DNA of 64,000 nt from Peribacillus alkalitolerans (GCF_010882125.1 NZ_JAAGVZ010000003.1:232441-296440), one strand, 5' to 3'. Shown: positions 17,495 through 27,937, numbered from the stretch's first letter. The notes: generated by a model not told the origin, from the letters alone. Numbers and translations are program-made.

Positions 17495-18493
17495 TTACTT
17501 TCTTTGACTAGTTAAAAAAACTTTCCCCATATTCCCGTTAGACGATGTTACAGTCGATATGGCTTCTTTTATATCTTTTAATTGGTAATGATGAGCTGGC
17601 ATCATCAAATTTAGATTCTTTTGTTCAATGAATTGAATTAATTGATAAAAGGCTTCTTGCCACAAGGAAGGAGAAACTTGTGCATTCCAATGTCGAAGAT
17701 GGAACAATCTTACCTGTACATTTGTTTTCTTAGAGATTGCTTGCCAATCAACAGGAACACCAGATAGTAAGCCGATACTCAACAAAACACCACCTGGCTT
17801 AATACAAAATGCCAATTGTGTCCCATCCTTGCCACCAATAGAATCAATCGCTGCAGTTACTCCAAGTCCATTTGTTATTTCCATTATCGTTTCATAGAGG
17901 GGCTGTACAGTCGTATTAATTACATTTGAGGCTCCTAGCTCAAGTAATTCAGCGTTATATTTATCATCCCTTGTTACTGCAATCAAGTGAATACCGTTGA
18001 TTTTACAAAGCTGCGCAAAAATCCGTCCAATCGAAGAGCCACATGCATTAACCACTACCACATCAAATGGTTTTAATGTAAGTGTTTCTGAAATAGATAG
18101 CCACGCAGTAAGTGGATTGATATAAAGTTGGGCAGCAGTACTGTCAAGAATGGAATCCGGAACCAGTACGGCCCAATCTACTGCTGTTCTCACATATTCT
18201 TGCCAAGTTCCTTCACCTCTTAAGGGTAAAACTCGGCGCCCAAGCAATTCCTTAGGGACGGATGCACCCACCTCTTCTACAATCCCAACACCTTCATAAC
18301 CAGGAATAGTAGGTAATGATATTCGATGGGAATATGCCCCTTTGATTGGGATTAAATCTGATGGGTTTATGGGCCGATGTAACATTCGTACAAGAACTTC
18401 TCCACTCAATGGAGGTGGAATTACCCTTTTTTCAACGACTAAAACATCTTCAGGTCTGCCAAATTCATAGAATCGAACACATGTAGCTTCCAT
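17495..18493 (-). CDS. Medium-chain dehydrogenase/reductase (quinone/2-enoyl-thioester reductase type)
   Basis: 332 residues of the zinc-free MDR superfamily: GroES-like domain with INPSDLIPIKGAYSH and PGYEGVGIVEEVG, then a Rossmann domain with ACGSSIGRIFAQLCK binding NADPH. The INPSDL and WQEY motifs place it with quinone oxidoreductases and mitochondrial-type trans-2-enoyl reductases. No structural or catalytic zinc cysteines are seen. GAGGTG precedes the ATG. The substrate is not predictable from context. Confidence 0.82.
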   Translation of the reverse strand: MEATCVRFYEFGRPEDVLVVEKRVIPPPLSGEVLVRMLHRPINPSDLIPIKGAYSHRISLPTIPGYEGVGIVEEVGASVPKELLGRRVLPLRGEGTWQEYVRTAVDWAVLVPDSILDSTAAQLYINPLTAWLSISETLTLKPFDVVVVNACGSSIGRIFAQLCKINGIHLIAVTRDDKYNAELLELGASNVINTTVQPLYETIMEITNGLGVTAAIDSIGGKDGTQLAFCIKPGGVLLSIGLLSGVPVDWQAISKKTNVQVRLFHLRHWNAQVSPSLWQEAFYQLIQFIEQKNLNLMMPAHHYQLKDIKEAISTVTSSNGNMGKVFLTSQRK

Positions 18494-18548
18494 TAATAAG
18501 CACCTCTCCCTTACGCAACTTATCTCAGTGGTAATTAACTCTTACATT

Positions 18549-19130
18549 CTATCCCTCTCCTATTTTCAAATATACAGCCTGACGTAGCGACTCTTCATCC
18601 AATTCGAATAATCGTAATAATTCTAGATATGGGTCTCCCTCTAGTTTCAATAAAGTGGCGAAAGCTGGCTCAGTCTTTATTCCTTTTCTTTTGAGATTCC
18701 GTATGTACTCAAAACTTTCTTGACCTATTATTTTTATTAAACGGCTTTCTATAATCATATGCTTGTAGCCATTTTGCTCCGTTGTTGGGATTGATTGTCC
18801 AAATATTTCAATCGGCCAGCCTTCTAATTTGAAGTTAGCAACTAATCTTTTAATACCATTTACTTCCTTTACAATACAAGAGGAATCATTCAGTTTACAG
18901 AATAAACTATCCAATTGTGCTTGTACATTTTTAAAATCATAAACTTCACATATAATGTCTACATCGCTTTCCGATAGGTCAAGATTGATAGGAATCGTTC
19001 CAACGATGATTGGGTTGTGGTCTTTCAATAGGTCTAGAATTTTTGTATTTTGAAGAAGTTCATGCAACTTCCTTTGTCTCACGGCACCCTTTAACAAATA
19101 ATCTATTTGAATAATATCTATATCACTCAC
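18549..19130 (-). CDS. DUF4269 domain protein (nucleotidyltransferase-like)
   Basis: 193 residues. GTIPINLDLSESDVDIICE near residue 43 is the DUF4269 signature and resembles the GS-x(n)-SDxD core of minimal nucleotidyltransferases. Role unknown. The start is GTG with an AGAAGG ribosome site. It ends 55 bases before the start of the reductase gene and may be cotranscribed with it. Confidence 0.8.
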   Translation of the reverse strand: MSDIDIIQIDYLLKGAVRQRKLHELLQNTKILDLLKDHNPIIVGTIPINLDLSESDVDIICEVYDFKNVQAQLDSLFCKLNDSSCIVKEVNGIKRLVANFKLEGWPIEIFGQSIPTTEQNGYKHMIIESRLIKIIGQESFEYIRNLKRKGIKTEPAFATLLKLEGDPYLELLRLFELDEESLRQAVYLKIGEG

Positions 19131-19161
19131 ATTACCTTCTTCTTTCTTACATTGGAATAAA

Positions 19162-19198
19162 ATAAAAAAAGAAGCGTTGGCATGGTACCAACCACTTC
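19162..19198 (-). terminator. Terminator of the GGDEF/EAL gene
   Basis: On the minus strand, GAAGTGGTTGG pairs with CCAACGCTTC around TACCATG and is followed by seven T. Confidence 0.75.
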
Positions 19199-19210
19199 CC
19201 TACAACTTCC

Positions 19211-21445
19211 TTAAACCACACAAGAATTCTTTTTTAACAAATTGCAAATCTCACCTGCAGGCAATGGCTTACTAAAGTAATATCCTTGTCCTTTTTTACA
19301 GAAATTCTGGATGAGGAAATGGACCTGCTCTTCCTGTTCGATTCCCTCTGCAATCACACTGAAATTCATATTTTGTCCCATATCGATAATGGCTTTTACG
19401 ATAGATCCTTGATGATTATCAACTAAAATATCATCGATGAATGATTTATCTATTTTTATATTATCGATTGGAAGATGTTTTAAATAACTGAGAGAAGAAT
19501 AACCCGTTCCAAAATCATCGATGGAAAGCTTTACTCCAATTTGTTTCAGTTGATCTAATATTTGTGTCGATCTATCTATGTTTTGCATGATGCTTTCGGT
19601 AATTTCAAGCTCCAGGTATTTAGGGTCAAGTCCCACAGTTTGTAGTGTATCGCTGATGTAATCGACAAAATCGTCTTCTTGAAGCTGTCGGACCGATATA
19701 TTCACTGCGACAGGTATAAGTTCTAAACCGCCCCGTTGCCAAGCTTTATTTTGCTGGATTGCATTCTTCAATATCCATTTTCCTAACTGGACAATCAGTC
19801 CTGTTTCCTCTGCTAGTGGGATGAATTCACCAGGAGAAATGATTCCAAGCTCAGGATGATTCCAACGTACTAAAGCTTCGACACCTACTATTCTTTCAAA
19901 TTCCAGATCAACTTGTGGCTGGTAATGGAGAACTAATTGGTCATAATCCAAGACTTTCCGCAATTTATTCTCTAATTCCATTTTTCGCAAAGTTGGGCCA
20001 TCATGTTTATCCGTATAAAATTGATAATTATTTTTGCCTCTTTCCTTTGCTATGTACATCGCTGTGTCTGCATGTTTAATCAACGTATCAATGTCTTCTC
20101 CGTTATCTGGGTATAAGCTGATTCCAATACTTGGTGTTACGTAAAATTCTTCTTCCTCTAATATTAAAGGAGATGAAAACTCCACTAAGAATTGATCACA
20201 TACTTCCACGACGGTTTCCTTATTGATATCCTCTAATAAAATAATGAACTCGTCTCCACCTTGACGGAAAACCATACCAATATTTTTGGCAGCTAACCGT
20301 AAGCGTAATGCTACTTGTTTTAACAAAAGATCTCCAGTGGTGTGTCCCTTAGTATCATTGATCACCTTGAATCGATCCAAGTCTAAAAATAGCACAGCAA
20401 ACGGTTCAGGGTTACTATTGGCCAGTATTTCGTTCAAATGATCTCTGAATTTATTTCGATTGGGCAGTCCTGTTAATGAATCAAAATATGCCATGTGCTG
20501 GATCGTCTTTTCTGCTTTTTTACGTTCTGTTATATCTCTACCTACTACTTGCATAGCAGGTCGCCCCCCATACAAGATGGGCATTGCTGAAAACTCTACA
20601 TCGATGGCTTGACCATCCACTCGGATTGCCTGTCTTTCCATTCGAATTTTCTCAAAATAATTAGTATCTTTAGTCCGGATTAGACTTTGAATCTCATTAA
20701 TGGTCTGCTCTGAAGCATAATTCCCTATGTTTTTACCGATAATATTACTCGTGCTTCGTTCCCCTACTAGCTTGCAACCCGCTTCATTGATATACTCAAT
20801 GACTCCTTTACGAATAACTGCAATGATGTCAGGTGACATTTCTACTATACTACGATATTGATCTTCACTTTCTCTTTGATCAGTAATATCAAAGAGGACA
20901 CTTGTAAAATCAACAAACTCTCTCGCTTCGTTTAAAGTTGGGAACCCGCGATCTTGAATCCACCTGACCTTGCCATCAGGACGAATAATCCGATAAATGC
21001 TAGTCACAGGCTCTCCGATTAATAACTGTTGTTCTCTATCCGAAATGACAGGTAAATCTTCTGGAAGTATCACTTTTTTCCAAAGGTTAAGATCTTTATA
21101 GAAATCTTCAGATGAGTACCCATACAATTTTTCTATGCCCGGTGTAATCAGCAATATATTTGTTTTCAAATCATGTGACCAGATAGCAACATCTAAAGTA
21201 TCGAAAATATTATTTAATTTCTGGTTACTCTTTTCTAATTCTTGTGTAGCAGTACTAAATCCCTTCAGCAAGAAAAATACAATGGTTAAGGTTCCCAAAG
21301 TCAAAGCAATGTGGATGAATTGATAATACCAAAATTGTTTATGAAAAAATCCTTCCATTACAAGGCGTGATAATTCGAACAAAAAGACAAGTGAACTTAG
21401 GAATAAAACCTTTTTCTGCTTCTTAATTGTGAACTTCGATTCCAT
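19211..21445 (-). CDS. Membrane PAS-PAS-GGDEF-EAL cyclic-di-GMP protein
   Basis: 744 residues. Two N-terminal membrane helices (about 12-30 and 40-62) are followed by a short coiled coil, two PAS domains (about 75-195 and 195-310, the second ending VVGRDITERKKAE), a GGDEF domain (about 312-475) with intact RQGGDEF, and an EAL domain (about 485-735) with intact VEALVRW, ITESIM and DDFGTGYSSL. Both catalytic signatures are complete, so it could make and degrade c-di-GMP, with the balance set by the PAS sensors. GGGAG precedes the ATG. It is monocistronic with its own terminator. Confidence 0.93.
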   Translation of the reverse strand: MESKFTIKKQKKVLFLSSLVFLFELSRLVMEGFFHKQFWYYQFIHIALTLGTLTIVFFLLKGFSTATQELEKSNQKLNNIFDTLDVAIWSHDLKTNILLITPGIEKLYGYSSEDFYKDLNLWKKVILPEDLPVISDREQQLLIGEPVTSIYRIIRPDGKVRWIQDRGFPTLNEAREFVDFTSVLFDITDQRESEDQYRSIVEMSPDIIAVIRKGVIEYINEAGCKLVGERSTSNIIGKNIGNYASEQTINEIQSLIRTKDTNYFEKIRMERQAIRVDGQAIDVEFSAMPILYGGRPAMQVVGRDITERKKAEKTIQHMAYFDSLTGLPNRNKFRDHLNEILANSNPEPFAVLFLDLDRFKVINDTKGHTTGDLLLKQVALRLRLAAKNIGMVFRQGGDEFIILLEDINKETVVEVCDQFLVEFSSPLILEEEEFYVTPSIGISLYPDNGEDIDTLIKHADTAMYIAKERGKNNYQFYTDKHDGPTLRKMELENKLRKVLDYDQLVLHYQPQVDLEFERIVGVEALVRWNHPELGIISPGEFIPLAEETGLIVQLGKWILKNAIQQNKAWQRGGLELIPVAVNISVRQLQEDDFVDYISDTLQTVGLDPKYLELEITESIMQNIDRSTQILDQLKQIGVKLSIDDFGTGYSSLSYLKHLPIDNIKIDKSFIDDILVDNHQGSIVKAIIDMGQNMNFSVIAEGIEQEEQVHFLIQNFCKKGQGYYFSKPLPAGEICNLLKKNSCVV

Positions 21446-21634
21446 TGATGCACTCCCAATGACCTAATGTTTTAATTAAATTTTCCACTATTATGTACAT
21501 AAAAACAATATGGATTTGTAAATAATATGCAAATAATAGAATCTTTTCTAGTTCTTATACTGACGTTTAAATAAAATTCGTTAAGTCAAGGATGCTACTA
21601 TATGCTGAAAAAAGGATACGTTAGGTGAATGTTC

Positions 21635-23104
21635 ATGGAAAAATCCGAAAATCAAAATCCTCAACCCAAAAAAGAACAAATACACTTTGAAGACGTATTC
21701 AAGCAATTAAGGAAGTCAAAGGATTTTTCGACCTTTTTAATAGGATTAGAAAATGAAAATCTTAGCATTTCTCATTTTAAGACACTAATAGATACTGAAA
21801 TATTACATAGGGACATTCTCCCTTTTATTAGTAACTCTTTTACTACTGTTGAACAATTTGTCCATCAACTGCCTGTGGAAAATATCATCATTTCAACCGA
21901 ATCAAATGAATTGCAAACCGCTTTATTAACTGGATATATTTCCATTACTTTTTCTAGCTTGGATAATATAGCAGTTCTTGTAAAAGCAGGTGTAGAAAGA
22001 ACTAGACAGGTTTCCTTACCAGAAGTTGAATTTAGTGTTGTTGGCCCTAAAGAGTCATTAGTTGAGTCATTAGACACCAACCTTAATTTAATTCGAAAAA
22101 GGCTCCCGATTCCAGAATTAGTAATCAGTGAAGTAATAGTTGGTAAATTATCAAAAACAAGGGTAGCTGTCATCCATATTGAAGGAATTGCGAATCCGGA
22201 GAATGTAAATACCATCATACAAAGGCTTTCTGATATTGAAATTGATCAAATCAATGATAGCTCCTACATTACACAGTTAATTCAAGATAATAACAATTCA
22301 CCCTTTCCACAATTAATAGATACTGAACGACCAGATAGACTAACTGCAGTATTAGGTGAAGGTAAAGTCGTGATGTTGGTAGAAGGTGCACCACATGGTT
22401 TGATTGGACCAACTACCCTATTAGAGTTTTTCTCTGCTTTTGAAGACTATTTTCTTAACTGGCTCCTTGCATCATTCTTTCGTCTTATACGATTTTTTGC
22501 CGTTTTATTCTCGATCTTGGTTACTCCCCTTTATGTTGCTGTACTTACGTATCACTATGAATTAATTCCAAAGGATCTGGTAAGTACTCTTGTGACATCA
22601 AGGAGTGCCATTCCACTCCCTCCAATATTAGAAGCCTTAATTCTTGAATTAGCCATTGAGCTACTTCGTGAGGCTGGAGCAAGACTACCGACAAAAGTCG
22701 GTCAGACAATCGGTATCGTGGGCGGGATCGTAATCGGAACAGCATCGGTTGAGGCGGGGTTAACGAGTAATGTGCTATTAATCATTGTTGCACTAGCTGC
22801 ACTTGCCTCATTTACTACGCCGGTATACCAAATGGGTAATACAATCCGTTTAATTCGTTTTCCTTTTTTATTGTTTGCCCATTATATAGGATTGTTAGGA
22901 GTTGCCATTTGTTTTTGTTTTTTACTCGTACACTTACTGAAGCTAACATCACTAGGTAGACCTTTTCTTGAACCACTGTATCCTCCAAGATTTTATGATT
23001 TGAGGGATACTATTGTTCGATTACCATTTTCTCGTCAACCCAAAAGGCCCATCGACCTTCAAACAGAGAACACTATGCGTTTACCAAAAGAAAGCAAAGA
23101 ATAA
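21635..23104 (+). CDS. Spore germination receptor A subunit (GerA family)
   Basis: 489 residues. An N-terminal cytoplasmic domain (about 1-245) leads to the membrane part, with conserved blocks GPTTLLEFFSAFEDYF, LTYHYELIP, LPPILEALILELAIELLREAGARLP and VGGIVIGTASVEAGL, all standard for GerAA/GerBA/GerKA. With the B and C subunits it forms an inner-membrane germinant receptor in spores. ATG at 21635 is preferred over 21629, since AGGTGA is 6 bases from the former and abuts the latter. First gene of a three-gene operon. Confidence 0.95.
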   Translation: MEKSENQNPQPKKEQIHFEDVFKQLRKSKDFSTFLIGLENENLSISHFKTLIDTEILHRDILPFISNSFTTVEQFVHQLPVENIIISTESNELQTALLTGYISITFSSLDNIAVLVKAGVERTRQVSLPEVEFSVVGPKESLVESLDTNLNLIRKRLPIPELVISEVIVGKLSKTRVAVIHIEGIANPENVNTIIQRLSDIEIDQINDSSYITQLIQDNNNSPFPQLIDTERPDRLTAVLGEGKVVMLVEGAPHGLIGPTTLLEFFSAFEDYFLNWLLASFFRLIRFFAVLFSILVTPLYVAVLTYHYELIPKDLVSTLVTSRSAIPLPPILEALILELAIELLREAGARLPTKVGQTIGIVGGIVIGTASVEAGLTSNVLLIIVALAALASFTTPVYQMGNTIRLIRFPFLLFAHYIGLLGVAICFCFLLVHLLKLTSLGRPFLEPLYPPRFYDLRDTIVRLPFSRQPKRPIDLQTENTMRLPKESKE

Positions 23105-23127
23105 TTGGAAGGAGTACGATCTCTCAA

Positions 23128-24213
23128 ATGGTAAATAAAAGCGATCAAGTTTCTCCGTTCCTAGTTTTCTTTCTCATTAGTAAAGTTCAAGTAGGGGTTG
23201 GTGTGCTAGGGTTCCAAAGAATCATCATACAAGATGCTGGAAATGATGCATGGATTGCTGTGATTGTAGCAGGAATTTTTTTCTCCATGGCTATATGGTT
23301 AATGTACAAACTATTGGATCAGGAGAATAAGGATATTGTGGGAATTCACCAGAATATTTTCGGTAAATGGTTCGGTGGATTAATTAGCATGATTTGGATT
23401 GTATACTGGTTGGCAACTGGGATTTCCATTTTCAGGGCTTATATTGAAGTTGTACAAGCTTGGGTTTTTCCACAAATCAATGTTTTGACATTTAGCGTAA
23501 TATTAGCATTGTTAGTTTATTACACAATTTCTGGGGGATTTAGGACGGTAACTGGGATTTGTTTTTTAGGAGTAGTCATCCCTGCATATCTTATTTTAAC
23601 TTTCATTTTCCCACTGGAGTTTACCGCTTTCCGTAACTTGTTACCAATTTGGAATCATTCCATTAAAGAAATCTCACTAGCCTCCAAAGATATGACGTAT
23701 AGCTATTTAGGAATTTCTACCCTGTTGATGTACTATCCTTTAATCAAACATGCAAAAACATCTCAAAAGTGGGCTCATCTAGGAAATTTTTTGACTATGT
23801 CACTATATTTAATCGTGATTATCATTACGATCGCCTACTATAGTGAAGCCCAGGTTAGTAAATATATTTGGGCGACTTTATCTATTTGGAAAATCGTAGA
23901 AATGCCTTTTGTAGAACGATTTGAGTACATTGGAATAACTTCTTGGGTTCTCGTGATCCTTCCCAATATTTGTTTAACAGTATGGGCAGCCTCTAAGGGG
24001 ACATCACGAATTTTTAATTTGAAAGAAAAGAAGGTTTCAATAGCACTTCTTGTCGTTTTAGTCACTGTCTCTTATTTGTTAAATGGACGCCATGCGATTA
24101 ATTTGTTTATTGATTGGATGTCAAAGGTGGGATATTACCTTCTTTTCGCCTACCTTCCTTTATTAGTCATTGTGTCCACTCTTAAATCAAAATTAAGGAA
24201 AAAAAGCCAATGA
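23128..24213 (+). CDS. Spore germination receptor B subunit (GerAB/GerKB family permease)
   Basis: 361 residues with ten hydrophobic segments of the amino acid/polyamine/organocation transporter fold. Family marks include KVQVGVGVLGFQR near the start and DAGNDAWIAVIVAG. In the receptor this subunit binds the germinant. It starts 23 bases after the A subunit and overlaps the C subunit by 4 bases, which implies translational coupling. Confidence 0.94.
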   Translation: MVNKSDQVSPFLVFFLISKVQVGVGVLGFQRIIIQDAGNDAWIAVIVAGIFFSMAIWLMYKLLDQENKDIVGIHQNIFGKWFGGLISMIWIVYWLATGISIFRAYIEVVQAWVFPQINVLTFSVILALLVYYTISGGFRTVTGICFLGVVIPAYLILTFIFPLEFTAFRNLLPIWNHSIKEISLASKDMTYSYLGISTLLMYYPLIKHAKTSQKWAHLGNFLTMSLYLIVIIITIAYYSEAQVSKYIWATLSIWKIVEMPFVERFEYIGITSWVLVILPNICLTVWAASKGTSRIFNLKEKKVSIALLVVLVTVSYLLNGRHAINLFIDWMSKVGYYLLFAYLPLLVIVSTLKSKLRKKSQ

Positions 24214-25295
24214 AACTGACAAGGAAAATCATGATTATCATTTTTACATCTTTAGTCTTTCTCTCAGGCTGTATGAATGCAAAGCCCAAAATCTTAGATG
24301 ATATCAATTTAGCCACAGCTGTAGGTTTTGATTATGTAGATACAGAGAAATTTAGGGCTACTTGGGTGGCACCAACCTATATGCCAGATAAAACCATTGT
24401 AGATGAATCATATACTGCCATTTCGACTCTAAGTAAAGAAGTGAGAGCTAAAATTAATCAACAGTCAGAAAAACAGGTTCTTAGTGGTAAATTTGAAGTT
24501 GCCCTTTACAGTAAAAAAATTGCACAAAAAGATATTTCCAAGTTAATCGATACTTTACAACGAGATCCGAGTATCGGTGCCAACGTAAATTTAGCTGTAG
24601 TTGATGGAACCGCTAATGAATTATTAACGAAACAATTAGGAAATAGTGATAAAGGGATTTATCTATCAAACCTCTTTGAACAGAATATTAAACATGGATT
24701 ACTACCTAAAACCAATCTTCAGCTTTTTTTATATGCTTTTTATTCAGAAGGAAGGGACCCTATTCTCCCATTCATTAAAGCTCTGGATGGAAAAGTGGAT
24801 ATAAAAGGAATTGCTTTATTCAGCAAAGGAAAATATGTTAGTCATTTAAAAAAAGAGCAAGTTTTTGCTTTCAACATGATGTTAAATAGAAAATCAAATA
24901 GTGAATCTTTTGCTGTAAAGCTAGAAAAAAAACAATACGCTTCCTTATTTAATATTACATCAAAGAGAAAGTACGAAATTCAAAAACCAATGGCTAACGC
25001 TCCAATCACAATTAAGCTTAAAGTTCAAGCCATATTAAGAGAGTATTCTGGTGGTAAAGCGGATAAAGCCAAGATAAAAGAAATTGAAAAAGCAATGGAA
25101 AAAGATATCGAAAAAGAAGCCAATCGTATGATAGAAAAATTTCAAAAACTAAAAATAGATCCACTAGGTATTGGGGAGCAGGTTCGGACAAGAACACGTA
25201 AATGGGATATGAAAAAATTTGAAAAGCAATATCCAACTTTGCCAATTAGGGTAAAAGCCAAGGTTAAAGTGATTGAAACTGGTGTAATAGAATAG
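24210..25295 (+). CDS. Spore germination receptor C subunit (Ger(x)C lipoprotein)
   Basis: 361 residues. A lipoprotein signal with lipobox LSGC puts the acylated Cys at residue 21. The rest matches the GerAC fold: the INLATAVGFDY block near the start, a central GIALFSKGKYV block, and a C-terminal EKEANRMIEKFQKLKIDPLG helix. It is the third receptor subunit, facing the space outside the inner membrane. The start overlaps the B-subunit stop. Confidence 0.94.
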   Translation: MKLTRKIMIIIFTSLVFLSGCMNAKPKILDDINLATAVGFDYVDTEKFRATWVAPTYMPDKTIVDESYTAISTLSKEVRAKINQQSEKQVLSGKFEVALYSKKIAQKDISKLIDTLQRDPSIGANVNLAVVDGTANELLTKQLGNSDKGIYLSNLFEQNIKHGLLPKTNLQLFLYAFYSEGRDPILPFIKALDGKVDIKGIALFSKGKYVSHLKKEQVFAFNMMLNRKSNSESFAVKLEKKQYASLFNITSKRKYEIQKPMANAPITIKLKVQAILREYSGGKADKAKIKEIEKAMEKDIEKEANRMIEKFQKLKIDPLGIGEQVRTRTRKWDMKKFEKQYPTLPIRVKAKVKVIETGVIE

Positions 25296-25403
25296 GTACG
25301 TTTTTACTATCTATGAATAAATGGTAAAAATTGGTTAATGATAATGATGAATCGGTTATGAACTAAACCAGTTCAGTCTTCGTTAGGAAGGGTTGTGGAC
25401 TAA

Positions 25404-25853
25404 TTGGAAAAGTTATTTTGGAGCATTGCCCTCCCAGGGTTTGGACAGTTTCTTAATGGAAAATATATAAAAGGAATAACGTTAATCGTTTTAGAGTTCA
25501 TCGTAAATGTTCAATCAAACCTCAATGACATCATCATATTGAGTTTCAACGGACAAATAGAAGCGTCTATCGACCATACCAATTATCAATGGCTCATGTT
25601 CTACCCATGTTTATATATGTACGCCATCTGGGATGCTTACAAAGATTCAGGTGAAGCAAAGAGCAAGGGCTTATTCTTCCCTTTTGTAAGTGGTGCCTAC
25701 TTTGCTACTGTTGGAATAATCTATTCCAGAACACTGACCATTTTCGGGATATTAATTGGTCCTGTATGGTTGCCGATTCTGTTCATGATTCTAGGAATCG
25801 TCATTGGTGTGTTTGTGAAAAGGATCGTCTATAAACGACCAAAAACTATATAA
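25404..25853 (+). CDS. Hypothetical membrane protein
   Basis: 149 residues, four hydrophobic segments. ALPGFGQFLNGKYIKGI near the start resembles the GxGQxxxGxxxxG motif of TM2 and DUF5683-type membrane proteins. The start is TTG, with AGGAAGGG about 12 bases upstream. It follows the germination operon by 108 bases in the same direction and ends in a very strong terminator that may serve all four genes. Function unknown. Confidence 0.65.
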   Translation: MEKLFWSIALPGFGQFLNGKYIKGITLIVLEFIVNVQSNLNDIIILSFNGQIEASIDHTNYQWLMFYPCLYMYAIWDAYKDSGEAKSKGLFFPFVSGAYFATVGIIYSRTLTIFGILIGPVWLPILFMILGIVIGVFVKRIVYKRPKTI

Positions 25854-25861
25854 TTACTAAG

Positions 25862-25907
25862 AAGGGACAAGTTCAAAGTTTCAACCAACTTTGAACTTGT
25901 CCCTTTT
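25862..25907 (+). terminator. Strong terminator after the germination region
   Basis: A perfect 18-19 bp inverted repeat, AAGGGACAAGTTCAAAGTT and its complement, around TCAACC with a short T tail. Confidence 0.85.
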
Positions 25908-25982
25908 ACTATGTTTGAATGTTCTTTGTAAATAAATAGTCAAAAAATGTTATTTTACCATACCGTACTTTATTCCCGAGAA

Positions 25983-26025
25983 AAAGAAAAGCCATACCAG
26001 TTCTACTGAACTAGTATGGCTCTTT
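25983..26025 (-). terminator. Terminator of the ABC transporter operon
   Basis: On the minus strand, AGAGCCATACTAGTTCAG pairs with CTGGTATGGCTTTTCT (one mismatch) and ends in T-rich sequence. Confidence 0.75.
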
Positions 26026-27024
26026 TTAATAGATATCCTTTTGAGTAAAATTCCAAAACGCTACAACCAGACAAATAATTGTCCATATTCCAAGAATCGA
26101 GAGTGAAAACGGCAGTGACATCCCTTCAATGGGAGGTGCTTGTCCTTCTAAATAGTTAATGATATCAAAGTTAACGTTCACTAAATACTTCGAGCTCGTC
26201 CAGCTTGATCCTATCGATGACAACAACGTTCCTGCAATTAGAACTGCCATCATCGTCCCGATCCCAGTGGCTGTATTTTTTACAAGGACTGATATCATGA
26301 GGCTAATAGTTCCAACGACTGCCGTCACCACCCAAGCCAGTCCCACTGTCATGAGCAAGTATTTCCACATCGGAAGGGTATGGACGAATTCAGTTGAAAA
26401 GGAGCCAGTAGCTGATGCTTGAAAACCAGTCAAAATAGGTGCGGTCCAGCCATCATACCCAAGGACTATACCTGATATGGCATAACAAACGATTACCGTC
26501 GCAGCCATTAACATTGACGTATAGAACAAAATCGTCAACCATTTCGCCATCAGGATTTTCCAACGCTTGACGGGCCGGGACAACAAGGTTTTTATCGTCC
26601 CATCATTGTATTCCCCACTCACTATGTCAGCCATAATGATAATAATGAATAATGGAAGGACAAGTGTCACACCCTGTGAAAAGAAGATGCGAATGAACGT
26701 AGGTGCTCCGGGATAGTTAGGGTTAATATCATGATCCAAATAATATTGTTTTTGCTTTAGATCAAATTCGAGGAACTGCCTGAATTCGTCCTGGATTCCG
26801 CTCGATGCCAACCGATTTTGTCGATCGACAATTTCCTGCTGAAGCTCGACCCGCCAATCAAGTGTGCCTTGTTTTTTGATTTTCTCTTGAATTTCACGAT
26901 ATTGAGCGTATGTAAACATGGAAACGAGGATGACTAAAATGATTGTTACAACCGTAAAGCGCTTCTTGGAAGAGATTTTGATCACTTCATTGCGAACCAG
27001 GCCCACCATATTAGGATTAGACAA
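26026..27024 (-). CDS. ABC-2 type transporter permease
   Basis: 332 residues with six membrane segments; a large extracytoplasmic loop of about 75 residues follows the first, as in ABC-2 permeases of the YhcI/NatB group. IVSGEYNDGTIKTLLSRPVKRWKIL is the typical coupling-helix region. The start overlaps the ATPase gene by 8 bases. The cargo is unknown; such pairs export peptides, antibiotics or ions. Confidence 0.88.
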   Translation of the reverse strand: MSNPNMVGLVRNEVIKISSKKRFTVVTIILVILVSMFTYAQYREIQEKIKKQGTLDWRVELQQEIVDRQNRLASSGIQDEFRQFLEFDLKQKQYYLDHDINPNYPGAPTFIRIFFSQGVTLVLPLFIIIIMADIVSGEYNDGTIKTLLSRPVKRWKILMAKWLTILFYTSMLMAATVIVCYAISGIVLGYDGWTAPILTGFQASATGSFSTEFVHTLPMWKYLLMTVGLAWVVTAVVGTISLMISVLVKNTATGIGTMMAVLIAGTLLSSIGSSWTSSKYLVNVNFDIINYLEGQAPPIEGMSLPFSLSILGIWTIICLVVAFWNFTQKDIY

Positions 27025-27937
27025 TATGATCTCCTCCTGTCAAACTAATAAATAGGTCCTCCAAAGTTTGCACTTTCCTTTCGATCGTCCATACTTCTAT
27101 ACCCGCCTTCAGCAAAGCTTCATTCAGGTTAGTGGTCTTGCTTTCATCCATAAGAGTGTGTACAGTATGGTCATCGTAAAGTTCTACAGCTTGGACATAT
27201 TGGGATTCTTTAAAAATAACAAGTGCAGCAAATGCATCACTGACTCTCCAGTCCACACCAGATGACAGTGAACCAACTAAATCGCGGACGGTTCCGACCT
27301 GGACGATTTTCCCATGGCTCATGATGGCCACCCGATCTGCCAGTAATTCGATTTCACTTAAAATATGGCTGGATACAAGAACGGAAAGGCCTGTATCATC
27401 GACCAACTTCCTAATGAATGTTCGAAGATCTCTTATTCCCATTGGGTCCAATCCATTCGTGGGTTCATCCAATATAAGTACATCCGGACGACCTAACAGC
27501 GCTTGGGCAATGCCTAGCCGTTGACGCATTCCCAATGAATAGGTCCTTACTTGATCGTCAATCCGTGCAGTTAGATCAACCAAGTCAATTACCTCTTGAA
27601 TCCGGTCTTCATCTACATTTGGAAGCATCCGTGCAAAGGTCTGGAGGTTTTCCCGACCACTCAAATACTTATAGAGCTCCGGATTTTCGACGATTGAACC
27701 GAGACGCTGCATCGCTTGAACAAATTGCTTTCTTACATCAAAATCACAAATTGTAATTTTTCCCGTAGTAGGCTTGATCAAACCAACGAGCATCCGGATT
27801 GTGGTGGTTTTCCCTGCACCATTGGGTCCAAGGAATCCGAACACTTCTCCTGGAAAAATTTCAAATGAAATATTATGGATAATCGTCTTTTTCCCGATTA
27901 CTTTCGTTACATTTTCAAGTTTAACGGTTGGCTTCAT
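27017..27937 (-). CDS. ABC transporter ATP-binding protein
   Basis: 306 residues: Walker A GPNGAGKTT (about 36-44), signature YSLGMRQRLGIAQ, Walker B VLILDEPTNGLDP and the H-loop SSHIL. It has an extra C-terminal domain of about 80 residues, common in the DrrA/NatA/BcrA group. It forms an exporter with the overlapping permease. GGTGA lies upstream of the ATG. Confidence 0.92.
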   Translation of the reverse strand: MKPTVKLENVTKVIGKKTIIHNISFEIFPGEVFGFLGPNGAGKTTTIRMLVGLIKPTTGKITICDFDVRKQFVQAMQRLGSIVENPELYKYLSGRENLQTFARMLPNVDEDRIQEVIDLVDLTARIDDQVRTYSLGMRQRLGIAQALLGRPDVLILDEPTNGLDPMGIRDLRTFIRKLVDDTGLSVLVSSHILSEIELLADRVAIMSHGKIVQVGTVRDLVGSLSSGVDWRVSDAFAALVIFKESQYVQAVELYDDHTVHTLMDESKTTNLNEALLKAGIEVWTIERKVQTLEDLFISLTGGDHIV